A DNA stretch of 64,000 nt from the NCBI GenBank assembly GCA_963824545.1, contig CAWGPP010000017.1, forward strand, positions 1-64,000, read 5' to 3'. This document shows positions 24,948-34,313 of this stretch, piece after piece. The notes under the pieces are model-generated. The model did not search any database. It worked only from the letters and a program-made list of their open reading frames with translations, and was not told the origin of the DNA. Origin of the DNA: Bog-532 sp963824545. Lineage in GTDB: Bacteria; Actinomycetota; Actinomycetes; Streptosporangiales; Streptosporangiaceae. The number at the start of each line of letters is the position of its first letter. Within the stretch, counting starts at the first letter, position 1. Made by a program: the position numbers and the translations under genes.

Positions 24948-25125
24948 CGTCACGTCCTCTCGATCGGACGGGTCACCTCCATGACACGCCCAGACGGGTC
25001 AGATGTGACAGGAGGCCATGATGCAGGTGGTCGGCGCGGCCGGGTGAGACGGCCAGCCGCTGCCGGTCGTCAGGATTCCCGCCGGTGAGCTGGGCTGGGC
25101 CGGTCAGCCGGGCCCTGGCGTACGG

Positions 25126-25929
25126 CTACGGCCGCGGGTTGATCGCGACGATGGCCTCGGTCGTGTAGACGAGGAAGGTCAGCGACTCCTGGAAGTACAG
25201 CTCGACGCTGGCCGCGTTGTGCGACAGGTAGCCGATCGACAGGTCCTGGCCGAGGCTGAGCGTGTAGTCGCCGCCGCGCGCGGACAACAGGAACGCCCCG
25301 TCGATGGCCGGCGCCCACAGGATCTCCCCGTCGAACAGCTGCTCGATCTGCCGCCGTATCGGGTACCCGTGATCGGACGTCACGTTGATCGCGTCGTAGG
25401 CGGCCGTGCTCAGCGCGAGCGAGTACGGCCCGTTGACGCCGGCCAGCCGCAGCGCCGTCAGGGCGTCGATGATCACGTCGGGATAATCGTGCGGGTCGGC
25501 GGGCAGCGACGGCGCCGGGTTTGACGTCGACGCCCGGATTCCCCCGATCCCGGCCGCCGGGTAGCCCTCGAATATCGCCCGGTCCTCGGCGTAGGCGATC
25601 TTCTTGGCCGCGTCCTTCAGCGGCTGCCAGTCCGCGTCCTGCGCGCCCCGCTCGACCGAGTCGATCTCCTCGCGGCTCAGCGTGAACGGCACGCGCAACC
25701 GGACCAGCGGCTTCGCCTCGCGCAGATGCGCGATCACCCCGTCCGCCGGGGCATCCACGTCGCCGAGATGCCCGGTGTTGACCGCGGCCATCGTGACGCC
25801 GCCGGGCCCTTCCACGTCGGCGATCCGGCGGCCGGCCACGTAGGTGCCGAACGTGCGGCGGGCCTCCTCCTCGATGCCGGCCCACGCGGAATCGGTGATG
25901 GGCGCAAGCTCGCGATAAAGGTTGTTCAT
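25126..25929 (-). CDS. Family 1 encapsulin nanocompartment shell protein
   Basis: A 267-residue HK97-fold shell protein (linocin M18/CFP29 type). It shows the N-terminal NNLYRELAPITDSAWAGIEEEARRTF helix, the LREAKPLVRLRVPF strand and the conserved C terminus FQESLTFLVYTTEAIVAI. It should self-assemble into a 60-subunit cage. Its ATG overlaps the stop of the DyP peroxidase gene by ATGA, so cargo and shell are translationally coupled. The upstream peroxidase carries the loading peptide. Confidence 0.95.
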   Translation of the reverse strand: MNNLYRELAPITDSAWAGIEEEARRTFGTYVAGRRIADVEGPGGVTMAAVNTGHLGDVDAPADGVIAHLREAKPLVRLRVPFTLSREEIDSVERGAQDADWQPLKDAAKKIAYAEDRAIFEGYPAAGIGGIRASTSNPAPSLPADPHDYPDVIIDALTALRLAGVNGPYSLALSTAAYDAINVTSDHGYPIRRQIEQLFDGEILWAPAIDGAFLLSARGGDYTLSLGQDLSIGYLSHNAASVELYFQESLTFLVYTTEAIVAINPRP

Positions 25930-27014
25930 TGCGGGGTGCTCCTTTTCAGGCTGCCGATTCCGAGCGAACCACTGGATGAAGCGGGGGCGCCGGCGGGCTC
26001 CGGCCCGTCCGTCGCGGTGCCCGCCCCGACGGTCACGTCGGCCGCGCCGGGCACGCTGCCGGCCGACGGCGGTTCGGGCAGGTCGTCCAGGAAGTCGGCC
26101 GACGGCGCGAAGAACAGGGTCCCGGTGGCTGCCGTGGAGAAGTCCAGGATCCGGTCGTAGTTCCCGGGCGGGTTCCCGATGAACATGTTCTCCAGCATCC
26201 GCTCGGTCACGCTGACGCTGGCCGCGTACCCGATGTAGTACGTGCCGAACTCCCCGCTGCCCGCGGACCCGAACGGCATGTTGGCCCGCAGGATCTGCCG
26301 TTCTGTGCCATCCGGATCGACGATGGTGTTCAGCGCGACGTGTGAGTTGGCCGGTTTGACGTCATCGGGCATCTCGATGTCCGACAGCTTGCTGCGCCCG
26401 ATCGCCCGCTCCTGCTCCTCGGTGGCCAGCGCGTTCCAGGCGTCCATGTCGTGCAGGTACTTCTGCACGATGACGTAGCTGCCGCCGGTGAAGTCCGGGT
26501 CGTCCGCGCCGACCAGGGCCGCCGCCTCCCCGGCCCGGCCGCCGGGGCTCTCGGTCCCGTCCACGAAGCCCATCAGGTCGCGCTCGTCGAAGTACCGGAA
26601 TCCGTGCACCTCGTCCCGTACGGTCACCGTCCCGGCGAGCCGGTTCATGACCTGGGTGGCGTATTCGAAGCAGAGGTCCATCTGGCTGGCGCGCAGGTGG
26701 AAGAGCAGGTCGCCCGGGGTGGCCACGGCCTGGTGCTTCGCGCCCTGCAGGTCGCGGAACGGGTGCAGCTCGGCCGGGCGCGGGCCGCTGAACAGCCGGT
26801 CCCAGGCCGCCGACCCGATCCCCGCCACGACGGACAGATCGGCCTCCGGCAGCCGGAAACCCACCGACCGCTGCAGCGCGGTCACGTCGGCCAGCAGGTC
26901 CCGCGCGGCGTCCTCCCCGCCCGGGTCGATGGTCAGCACAAGGAAGATCGCCGCGGTCCTCAGCGGGGTGACGATCGGCTGTGGCTCGGGCGACGGCTGC
27001 GGCGCTGCTGTCAT
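25926..27014 (-). CDS. DyP-type haem peroxidase, encapsulin cargo
   Basis: A 362-residue dye-decolourising peroxidase. The GFVDG motif has the distal Asp at D152. The proximal haem His is H225 (PANSHVALN), and the distal Arg is R243 (ILRANMPFG). The C terminus, after a Gly/Ala/Pro-rich linker, ends GSLGIGSLKRS, which matches the known encapsulin cargo-loading peptide. The enzyme is therefore expected inside the shell encoded immediately downstream. ATG 27014 is used because a GAGGACC site precedes it. Confidence 0.94.
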   Translation of the reverse strand: MTAAPQPSPEPQPIVTPLRTAAIFLVLTIDPGGEDAARDLLADVTALQRSVGFRLPEADLSVVAGIGSAAWDRLFSGPRPAELHPFRDLQGAKHQAVATPGDLLFHLRASQMDLCFEYATQVMNRLAGTVTVRDEVHGFRYFDERDLMGFVDGTESPGGRAGEAAALVGADDPDFTGGSYVIVQKYLHDMDAWNALATEEQERAIGRSKLSDIEMPDDVKPANSHVALNTIVDPDGTERQILRANMPFGSAGSGEFGTYYIGYAASVSVTERMLENMFIGNPPGNYDRILDFSTAATGTLFFAPSADFLDDLPEPPSAGSVPGAADVTVGAGTATDGPEPAGAPASSSGSLGIGSLKRSTPQ

Positions 27015-27123
27015 CGCGGTCCTCGTTCCTTCCCTTCCTCGCGTACGAGCCAAGCTTGCCACAGGCGCCACAGCTCACCCGGCCCGGCCCGGGGGGCTCA
27101 CCCGGCCCGGCCCGGGCCTCAGG

Positions 27124-28641
27124 TCAGCGGTGGGGCCGGGCCGGTGCGGCGCCGGGCGAGCGGCCGGACGGGGTGGCGCGTGATCCGGCCGGCAGCAGCG
27201 CGGACGGGCCGATGGAGCCCAGCGGGGCCGCCGAGCCCGACGGGGTGGCTCCGGGAGAGGTTTCCGCCTGCTGCAGCGCCTGCTCGTCGGCCAGGGCGAT
27301 CGCCAGTTCCCCGGCGGCGGTGGGGTGGAACGGTGCGGGATCGTTGACGCCCTGGACGTACGCCCCGGGGTCGCACAGGGCGTGACCGGTGAAGTCCGGC
27401 TGGACGGGGATCTGCGCCGCGGCGGTCGCGCCGTTGGACAGGACCTGGTTCAGCGTGGTGAGCAGCGCGCTGAGCGCCTTCTCCTTCGCCGCGTCGATGC
27501 CCTCGCGGGTGAGGCATTGCTGCCGCGGGTCGAATGGGTTGTAGTACAGGTTGATCAGTACCCGGGGGTGGGATGGCAACGTGGCCAGTTGTTCCAGCAG
27601 CTGGTAGTACTGCGAGGCGAACGTGGCCAGGTGCTGCTGGAAGTAGGCGGTCGAGGCGCTGTCGGCGCAGGACTTCGCCGCGGCGCACAATCCCACCAGA
27701 CCCGACCAGCCCACGTCGTTGGCGCCGATGCTGACGATGACGAGCTGCGCGTTCGTCGCCTTCCGGGCCTGGGCCAGCTGCGCGGGGGCGGTGACGCCGT
27801 CGCCGGCCTGCTGCGATCCGAGCAGGCCGTGCTGGATGGTGGCGCCGCTGCAGGCCAGGTTGAGTACGTCCCAGTTGTTGACGGCCGCGAGGTCGGCCGC
27901 GAAGGCATCACCGCTGCGGCGGCAGGCCCGGTCCAGCGGGCTGGCGTGCGCGATCAGCGGATTGCCCAGGGCCGCCGCGGTGGAGTCGCCCATCACGACC
28001 GCCTGGACCTTGGTCTGCGCCGGGCCGGTGGCGCTTTGCACCGTGGGCAGCCGGGCCTGCCCGACCAGCCCGGTCAGCGAGCCGACCTGGGCGAGCCGCG
28101 CCGGGGCGGTGTACGCGGTGACCATGATGCCGCCGAGGTTGGCCGCCTCGGCCACGGCCAGCGCGGCCGCCAGCGCGGCCGCGGTCCGGCGCAGCGGGAA
28201 CCGCGCCCATCCGCACAGGGCCCCGGCGAGCAGCAGTGCCGCCGCGCCGGTGATGCAGATCTCCCACCCGAAGTACGTGGTCCAGGCCGAGGCCAGAGCG
28301 TGCCCGATGGCCGCCCGCGCCGGTGCCTGGCCGTGCTGTCCCGGACGGAACATCGAAGCCAGCTGCTCGTCCAGCGTGATGTGCGTGAGCGTGAGGCTGG
28401 GCCGGACCGGCCCGGCGAACTGCAGCGTCGTCGGCAGCCGCTGGCCGAACAGGTTCACCTCGCCGGGCCCGGAGAGACTGAGCGAGGGGGCGGCGGCACC
28501 GACGCCGATCTCCTCGCCGGCCACCGTCACGTCCTGCGTCGGCGTGACCACCAGGGCCAGTGCGATCGCCGCCGCGGCGACCAGGAGGCCGGCGCCCAGG
28601 TAGGCCAGAGCCAGCCGGGTACGGCGGTGCAACGCTCGCAT
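27124..28641 (-). CDS. Membrane-anchored SGNH/GDSL hydrolase
   Basis: A 505-residue protein. Transmembrane segments are at about 12-32 and 125-150, and possibly 155-180. An extracytoplasmic SGNH domain follows: block I VVMGDSTAAALGN (Ser), block III SIGANDVGW (Asn), block V DPAPFHPTAAG (Asp/His). The tail is Pro/Ser/Ala-rich. It is probably an esterase acting on cell-envelope or external esters. It lies about 110 bp downstream of DyP's start on the same strand, but its own start and composition suggest a separate unit. Confidence 0.83.
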   Translation of the reverse strand: MRALHRRTRLALAYLGAGLLVAAAAIALALVVTPTQDVTVAGEEIGVGAAAPSLSLSGPGEVNLFGQRLPTTLQFAGPVRPSLTLTHITLDEQLASMFRPGQHGQAPARAAIGHALASAWTTYFGWEICITGAAALLLAGALCGWARFPLRRTAAALAAALAVAEAANLGGIMVTAYTAPARLAQVGSLTGLVGQARLPTVQSATGPAQTKVQAVVMGDSTAAALGNPLIAHASPLDRACRRSGDAFAADLAAVNNWDVLNLACSGATIQHGLLGSQQAGDGVTAPAQLAQARKATNAQLVIVSIGANDVGWSGLVGLCAAAKSCADSASTAYFQQHLATFASQYYQLLEQLATLPSHPRVLINLYYNPFDPRQQCLTREGIDAAKEKALSALLTTLNQVLSNGATAAAQIPVQPDFTGHALCDPGAYVQGVNDPAPFHPTAAGELAIALADEQALQQAETSPGATPSGSAAPLGSIGPSALLPAGSRATPSGRSPGAAPARPHR

Positions 28642-28754
28642 GATCAGGGTGTTCCCCCCGGGGGCGCCGGCATCACGTTAACCCTACGCAACCCGCGATA
28701 GGGCGGAAATGGCTCGCGGCGGGCGATGCCAGGTGGCGCCGGCCCCGGCTGGTG

Positions 28755-29678
28755 TTACTGGTCCGCCGTGGCCAGGGCGCGCATGGCTGCGGCGGTGTGC
28801 CCGTCCAGCGGGTAGAACGACTCGATCGCCAGCTCGGCGACGGTGATGTCCAGCGCGCTGCCGAAGATGGTCGTCGTGCTGAGGAAGGAGAGCTCGTCCC
28901 CGGCGGCCCGGATCCGCATCGGCACGACCACATCCCCGGCGCCCGCCGGCCCGGAACCGCGGGCCACCGGCCCGGTGCCGTCGCCGGGGTAACCGCGCAG
29001 TTCCGCATGCAGCTCGCCGAGGAACGGATCACCGGTCCGGTCCGCCTGGCGGCGCACCCGGCTGAGCACGTGCTGCCGCCACTGCCCGAGGTTGACGATG
29101 CGCGGCGCGATCCCTTCCGGGTGAAGGCTCAGCCGCAGCACGTTCACCGGCGGTTCCAGCAGGTCCGGCGCGGCCCCCTCGGTGAGGGCGGCCAGCGCGC
29201 CGTTGGCGTCGATGAGCTCCCAGTGCCCGTCGACCGCCAGCGCCGGGTTGGGCATGTGCGCGTTGATGACCTGCCGCATCGCCTCAGTCACCGCGTCCAG
29301 CGACGGGGCGCCGAGGCCGTGCTCGGGGTAGGCCGGGGCGAAACCGCCGGCCAGCAGCAGGGCGTTGCGGTCCCGCAACGGCACGTCCAGCTCCTCGGCC
29401 AGCCGCAGGATGAGCCCGCTGCTGGGGCTGGACCGGCCGGTCTCGACGAAGCTCAGGTGACGTGCCGAGATACCCGCCTGCAGGGACAGATCCAGCTGGC
29501 TGACCCGCCGGCGTTCCCGCCAGCTCCGCAGCTGCTGCCCGACTCTTCCCCGCGGCCCGGCCGGCGCCGTCTGCCCCGCCGTTGCGCGCGGCACGTCCCC
29601 CGGGTGCTGCCCGGTCACCGTGTCCCGTCCCGTTATCGTGTCCCGTCCCGTTATCGTGTCCCGTCCGGCCGTCGCCAT
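28755..29678 (-). CDS. XRE-family regulator with MmyB-like ligand domain
   Basis: A 307-residue protein. The helix-turn-helix is at about residues 48-105 (LRSWRERRRVSQLDLSLQAGISARHLSFVETGRSSPS). An MmyB-like C-terminal PAS-type domain follows (LAVDGHWELIDANGALAAL, then PVNVLRLSLHPEGIAPRIVNLGQWRQHVL). Such proteins often control a divergent oxidoreductase or transporter, and here an MFS pump starts 89 bases away. The N-terminal 25 residues repeat T-I-T-G-R-D, encoded by an 18-bp tandem repeat, so the true start could be downstream. Confidence 0.8.
   Translation of the reverse strand: MATAGRDTITGRDTITGRDTVTGQHPGDVPRATAGQTAPAGPRGRVGQQLRSWRERRRVSQLDLSLQAGISARHLSFVETGRSSPSSGLILRLAEELDVPLRDRNALLLAGGFAPAYPEHGLGAPSLDAVTEAMRQVINAHMPNPALAVDGHWELIDANGALAALTEGAAPDLLEPPVNVLRLSLHPEGIAPRIVNLGQWRQHVLSRVRRQADRTGDPFLGELHAELRGYPGDGTGPVARGSGPAGAGDVVVPMRIRAAGDELSFLSTTTIFGSALDITVAELAIESFYPLDGHTAAAMRALATADQ
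29619..29672. repeat. 18-bp tandem repeat, three units, in the XRE gene 5' end
   Basis: CGTGTCCCGTCCCGTTAT occurs at 29619 and 29637, and partially at 29655. It encodes the T-I-T-G-R-D repeats of the regulator N terminus and is in phase. Confidence 0.75.
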
Positions 29679-29766
29679 ACTTCGGGACAATAATCCGCGC
29701 TGGTAGCGCGGGCCATTACCTGCGGGGTAATCGACGGAGCCCCGCGTTGCCGCCGAGGGTGGGCGC

Positions 29767-31194
29767 ATGACGCTCAATATCTCCAGCGGCCGGACCCGGG
29801 CCGCGACCGGTCCGGCGCCGGCCCACCGCACGTGGGCGCCGCTCGCCGTGATGCTGACCGGCACTTTCATGATCGTCCTCGATTTCTTCATTGTGAACGT
29901 GGCCATCCCGTCGATCCAGCATGGGCTGCACGCGGGCCCAGCCGGAATCGAGTGGGTGGTCACCGCGTACGGCCTGACGTACGGCGTGGGCCTGATCACC
30001 GGGGGCCGGCTCGGCGACCGGTACGGCCGCCGGCGGATGTTCGTCACCGGCCTGGCCCTATTCACCCTGGCCTCGCTGGCCTGCGGTCTGGCCGGGAACG
30101 CGGCGGTACTGATCATCAGCCGCGCGGTCCAGGGGATCGGCGCCGCCCTCGCCGGGCCGCAGACGCTCGCGCTGATCGGGGTGACCTACGAGGGACGGCG
30201 GCGGGTCACGGCGGTCACCGCCTACGGCGTGACCCTCGGCCTGGCCGCGGTCCTCGGCCAGCTGTTCGGCGGCCTCCTCATCCAGGCCAACGTTCTGGGC
30301 CTGGACTGGCGCAGCTGCTTCCTCGTCAACCTTCCGGTGGGGGTGGCCGCGCTGGTGGCCACACCGCGCCTGGTCGCTGAATCGCGCGGGAACGCCGCTG
30401 ACCGGATCGACCTGGTGGGGACGGTGCTCGTGACCGCGGGCCTGGTGGCGATCATCCTGCCGCTGGTCGACGGGCGTCAGCAGCACTGGCCGGCCTGGGC
30501 CTGGGCGTGCCTCGCCGCCGCCGCGCCGATCCTGGCCGGCTTCGCCGCTCACCAGACGTGGCGGATGCGATCCGGCCGCACTCCGCTTATCGACGTCACC
30601 GCGCTGGCCGGGCGGGCCGTCCGCGCGGGCCTGGCCGCAACCGGCATCTTCTACGGCGCGATGGCCTCCTTCTTCATCGTCCTGGCGCTGTACCTGCAGG
30701 AAGGACGGGGGATGTCCGCGCTCGGCTCGGGGGCGGTGTTCACGGCCGTAGGCGCCGGATACCTCGCCGCCTCGCTGGTGCCGGCGTGGATCAGCGCCCG
30801 GCTCGGCCGCCAGTGGCCGGCTCTGGGCGGCGTGGTGATGGCGGCCGGCTACGCCGTCCTCGGCATCACGGTCACCAGCGGGGGAGTGGGTCACGTGGCG
30901 GCGCTGACCGTTCCGTTGCTGGTCATCGGGGTAGGCATGGGCATGCTCACCGCGCCGCTTACCGGCATCGTGCTGTCCCAGGTGATGCCGCAGCACGTGG
31001 GCACCGTGTCCGGGCTGCAGGCCACCACCGTCCAGCTCGGCAACTCGGTCGGCGTGGCGGTCATCGGCGTCGTGTTCTTCGGCGCGCTGGCGGGCGGTTT
31101 CGCGCACGCCTTCGGTGCGGCCCTGGCCGTGCTGACCGCGCTGCCGCTGGCTGCCGCCGTGGCCATCCAGTTCCTGCCGCGCCGGCGCGGCTGA
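29767..31194 (+). CDS. MFS drug-efflux transporter, DHA2 (14-TM) type
   Basis: A 475-residue polytopic membrane protein. The first helix carries motif D1 (LDFFIVNVAIPSIQ). The loop 2-3 motif A is GGRLGDRYGRRRMFVTG, and motif C-like sequence GVTLGLAAVLGQLFGG follows. It should export drugs or metabolites by proton antiport. It diverges from the XRE/MmyB regulator, its probable controller. Confidence 0.9.
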   Translation: MTLNISSGRTRAATGPAPAHRTWAPLAVMLTGTFMIVLDFFIVNVAIPSIQHGLHAGPAGIEWVVTAYGLTYGVGLITGGRLGDRYGRRRMFVTGLALFTLASLACGLAGNAAVLIISRAVQGIGAALAGPQTLALIGVTYEGRRRVTAVTAYGVTLGLAAVLGQLFGGLLIQANVLGLDWRSCFLVNLPVGVAALVATPRLVAESRGNAADRIDLVGTVLVTAGLVAIILPLVDGRQQHWPAWAWACLAAAAPILAGFAAHQTWRMRSGRTPLIDVTALAGRAVRAGLAATGIFYGAMASFFIVLALYLQEGRGMSALGSGAVFTAVGAGYLAASLVPAWISARLGRQWPALGGVVMAAGYAVLGITVTSGGVGHVAALTVPLLVIGVGMGMLTAPLTGIVLSQVMPQHVGTVSGLQATTVQLGNSVGVAVIGVVFFGALAGGFAHAFGAALAVLTALPLAAAVAIQFLPRRRG

Positions 31195-31221
31195 GCCGCC
31201 GGCCGCCGCCTGGGCACTCCG

Positions 31222-31255
31222 GATGCGGCCAGGAGCACGCGCTCCTGGCCGCATC
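31222..31255 (+). terminator. 15-bp hairpin after the MFS gene
   Basis: GATGCGGCCAGGAGC pairs perfectly with its complement at 31241-31255 around a 4-base loop, 27 bases after the MFS stop. There is no T tract. Confidence 0.6.
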
Positions 31256-31273
31256 GACCTGACTGGCCCGCCA

Positions 31274-31400
31274 GGCGCCGCCGGTTCAGGCGCCGCCGGT
31301 TCAGGCGCCGCCGGTTCAGGCGCCGCCGGTTCAGGTGCCGGGCTGGTCAGGTGCCGGCCGGTTCAGGCGCCGCCGGTTCAGGTGCCGGGCTGGTCAGGTG
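31274..31400. repeat. 15-bp tandem repeat array, about eight units
   Basis: GGCGCCGCCGGTTCA is repeated perfectly four times from 31274. Variant units GGTGCCGGGCTGGTCA and GGTGCCGGCCGGTTCA follow. It lies between the convergent MFS and MDR genes and is not coding. Confidence 0.8.
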
Positions 31401-31431
31401 CCTAGCCCCGGGCAGGTCCGTTCGGTGTGGG

Positions 31432-32439
31432 TCAGAAGCCGGACACCACCACCTTGCCGGTCATCCGGCCCTCCTCCACCATCGCGTGTGCACGGCGCAT
31501 CGTTGCGGCATTGAACGGGCTCAGCTCCTGGGTGAGCGTCGTGCGGACCACGCCCTCATCCACCAGGCCCGCGACCCGGTCCAGCAGGTCGTGCTGGACG
31601 ATCATGTCGGGCGGCTCGAACAGTGGCCGGGTAAACATGAACTCCCAGTGAAAGCTGATGCTCTTGCGCTTCAGCGGCAGCAGATCGAGCCCCTCGGGCT
31701 CGTCAATCGCCGTGATCGCGCCGAACGGCTGCAGGATCTCGGCGAAGTTGCCGATCGCGCCCGCGGTGTGCGGGGAGAAGATGTGCGTGACGCCGGCCGG
31801 CGCGACCGAGCGCACCGCGGCTACCAGGTCATGGTGGTCCACCACGTGATGGGCACCATGGTCGAGCACCCACCGCTGCGATTCGGGTCGCGACGCGGTG
31901 CCGATAACCGTAACCCTGGTGAGCGCCCGTGCCAGCTGCGTGATCATCGACCCGACGCCGCCCGCGGCACCCAGTGCGAGCAGGGTGCCCGTGCTTTCCG
32001 GGGTGAGCCGGAAACGGTCGAACAGCGCCTCCCACGCGGTGATCGTCGTCAGCGGCAGAGCGGCCGCTTCGGGGAATGTCAGAGTCCGCGGCTTGTGCCC
32101 CACCAGGCGCTCATCGACCACGTGAAACTGCGCGTCGGTGCCCGGCCGGGCGATCGAGCCAGCGTAGAAGACCTCGTCCCCGGCGGAGAACAGGGTCGCG
32201 TTGCTGCCGGTCGCCGTCACCACGCCGGCCGCGTCGTACCCAAGGATCTTCAGCTGCCCGCCCGGGTCGCTCGATGCCCGGACCTTGACGTCGACGGGAT
32301 TGACCGACACCGCTCTTACCTGGATGAGCAGATCGCGGGGGGCGGGCTCCGGGATGGGAACCTCGGCGTCCTCCAGGCTCGCCAGCTCAGAGATCGGGGC
32401 CGGCTTCCGGTATCCCACCGCGTGCATCGTCTCTGTCAT
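31432..32439 (-). CDS. Zinc-independent MDR oxidoreductase (quinone-reductase-like)
   Basis: A 335-residue medium-chain dehydrogenase/reductase. The GroES-like N-terminal domain (VSVNPVDVKVRAS, GYDAAGVVTATGS) precedes a Rossmann domain with LGAAGGVGSMITQLAR at about residue 150. The cysteines that bind the catalytic zinc in alcohol dehydrogenases are missing, so an NADPH quinone or enone reductase role is more likely. It is a stand-alone gene. Confidence 0.87.
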   Translation of the reverse strand: MTETMHAVGYRKPAPISELASLEDAEVPIPEPAPRDLLIQVRAVSVNPVDVKVRASSDPGGQLKILGYDAAGVVTATGSNATLFSAGDEVFYAGSIARPGTDAQFHVVDERLVGHKPRTLTFPEAAALPLTTITAWEALFDRFRLTPESTGTLLALGAAGGVGSMITQLARALTRVTVIGTASRPESQRWVLDHGAHHVVDHHDLVAAVRSVAPAGVTHIFSPHTAGAIGNFAEILQPFGAITAIDEPEGLDLLPLKRKSISFHWEFMFTRPLFEPPDMIVQHDLLDRVAGLVDEGVVRTTLTQELSPFNAATMRRAHAMVEEGRMTGKVVVSGF

Positions 32440-32818
32440 GCCGCCAACTTAGCTGTCCGGTTCCTGCTTCCCGGAAGGGGCCGCCGGTACTGCCCGGACT
32501 GCCTGCCGAGGCTGCCCAGCCTGCCCGGACGGCTGCCGCGGGTGCCAGCCGCCCGGGGTGTCGCCGTTGGCACCAGATGCCGGCCGGATCGCCTGCCGAT
32601 GGTGTCGGTCGGCCCCGGATCGCCTGCCGGGGGTGCCAGCCCGCCCGCGGGGAGTCGCCGTTGGTACAGCCTGCCCGCTGGATCGCCTGCAGGACCACTG
32701 CCGCGGGTGGCCGCCTGCCGCGGACAGCTCCCGGAACAAGCCGCCGGGTGAACCTACTGAGACTAGACCGCCGCACACAGGTACGCAAAATGTCAGTGCC
32801 CTGTGGGATAATTCGATT
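32440..32818. other. Gene-free stretch with degenerate repeats upstream of the HNH gene
   Basis: Degenerate copies of GGATCGCCTGCCG-like sequence occur at about 32586, 32617 and 32681. An AT-richer promoter region (TGTGGGATAATTCGATT) ends at the HNH start. No gene is seen. Confidence 0.5.
32807..32812 (+). promoter_or_regulatory. -10 box of a probable leaderless promoter
   Basis: GATAAT, with an extended TGTGG before it, ends 6 bases upstream of ATG 32819. There is no Shine-Dalgarno sequence in between. Confidence 0.5.
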
Positions 32819-34114
32819 ATGTGTTCCCTTGGAATGTCGGTGCGGGACCGGGTGCTGGCCGAGCTGGCCGGCCTGGGTCCGGAGACCGCTGATGCGCTGG
32901 CCCTGCTGGGCGAGATCCGGGACCTGGCCAGTTTCATCGACCGGGCCCAGGGTGAGCTGGCCCGCCTGACCGGGGTGCTGGATGCGGCCGGCGGCGCCGC
33001 CGAGGCCGGGTATTCCTCCGCCGCGGCGTTCTTGCGGCATGGCTGCGGCCGCTCGCCGGGCCGGGCCGGGGAACTGGTCGCTACCGGGCGGGCCCTGCGG
33101 CGGCTGGAGGCGACCGGGAGGGCCTTAACGGCCGGGGAGATCTCCTTCGATTCCGCGCACGCGATCTGCCGCGCGGCCGGCCAGCTCGGCGACGGCGCGG
33201 CCGCCGCGGCGGTGGAGGAACAGCTGCTCGCCTTCGCCCGCCCTCAGCCGCCACCCGCCGCCGTGCAAGACCCGGCTGGGCCGGACGCGGCGCCCGCCGC
33301 AGCACCGGGCCTGGACCCGGCCCAGCTGCGCCGCCTGGGTGAGGAACTGGTGTACCGGGCCGACCCCGATGGGGTAGAGGAACGGCAGCAGAAACGGTTC
33401 GAGCGCCGGCACTTGTCGCTGGGGTTCACCTTCGACCAGTCCGGCACGATCTCCGGGATGTGCGGGGACGCGGTATCGCTGGAGATCATCCGCACCGCGG
33501 TCGACGCGTTCGGCCCGCCCGGCGGGACCGGGGACACCCGCACCGCCGCGCAGCGGCGGATGGACGGCCTGACCGCCGCCTGCCAGGCCGCCCTGGACGC
33601 CGGCACCGCCGGCACACGGCACGGCGCCGCCCCGCACCTGAGCATCCTGGCCGAGGAAAACACCTTGGCCCAGGCACCCGGCGCGCCGCCCGCCCACACC
33701 GGGTACGGGGCCCTGCTCACCGCCCGCCAGGTCCTCGCGCTAGCCTGCCACGCCGACCTGTCCATCATCCGCTGGCGCGACGGCCTCCCGCTGGACGTCG
33801 GCCGCCGCTACCGCACCGAAACGCCCGCCCTGCGCCGCGCGCTGGAGGCCCGCGACCAGGGCTGCCGCGCCCCCGGCTGCGGCATCCCGGCCGCCTGGTG
33901 CACCGCCCACCACCTGACCCCGTGGAGCCAGGGCGGCACCACCAGCCTGGACACCACCGCCCTGTTCTGCTTCACCCACCACCACATCTTCATCCACCAG
34001 CTCGGCTGGACCATCACCGGCAACCCCAACGCCACCCTCCACCTCACCCACCCCAACGGCTATCTCACCCTCGACAGCCCCCTGCCCGCCCAGGCCAAAC
34101 CCCGCGCCCCCTAA
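32819..34114 (+). CDS. DUF222 / HNH endonuclease (13E12-repeat family)
   Basis: A 431-residue protein. An N-terminal DUF222 region (about 1-300) shows the typical SPGRAGELVATGRALRRL. A C-terminal HNH nuclease (about 345-405) has C-x2-C-G in GCRAPGCG, HHLTPWSQGG and the final HHH. These proteins occur in many copies in actinobacterial genomes and their role is unresolved. ATG 32819 is favoured by the leaderless -10 box. The longer open frame upstream is repeat-rich and unlikely to be coding. Confidence 0.88.
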   Translation: MCSLGMSVRDRVLAELAGLGPETADALALLGEIRDLASFIDRAQGELARLTGVLDAAGGAAEAGYSSAAAFLRHGCGRSPGRAGELVATGRALRRLEATGRALTAGEISFDSAHAICRAAGQLGDGAAAAAVEEQLLAFARPQPPPAAVQDPAGPDAAPAAAPGLDPAQLRRLGEELVYRADPDGVEERQQKRFERRHLSLGFTFDQSGTISGMCGDAVSLEIIRTAVDAFGPPGGTGDTRTAAQRRMDGLTAACQAALDAGTAGTRHGAAPHLSILAEENTLAQAPGAPPAHTGYGALLTARQVLALACHADLSIIRWRDGLPLDVGRRYRTETPALRRALEARDQGCRAPGCGIPAAWCTAHHLTPWSQGGTTSLDTTALFCFTHHHIFIHQLGWTITGNPNATLHLTHPNGYLTLDSPLPAQAKPRAP

Positions 34115-34313
34115 TGGGCGCGCGGGAAGGCCCGCTGGCGCGGAGCACGAGGCCTATAGACATCTCGGACGAAGGACCTAAGTGAGGGTCCTTGGGCCGT
34201 CAGCGATGTGAGTTTCGTCTCTTTCAGGCCGTCCCCCGCCAAGCCAGGCTGATGGCATGAGCGCAGGGTTCCCGCACCCGTCCGCCCGGACGACGCCACC
34301 CAGGGAGAATGTC

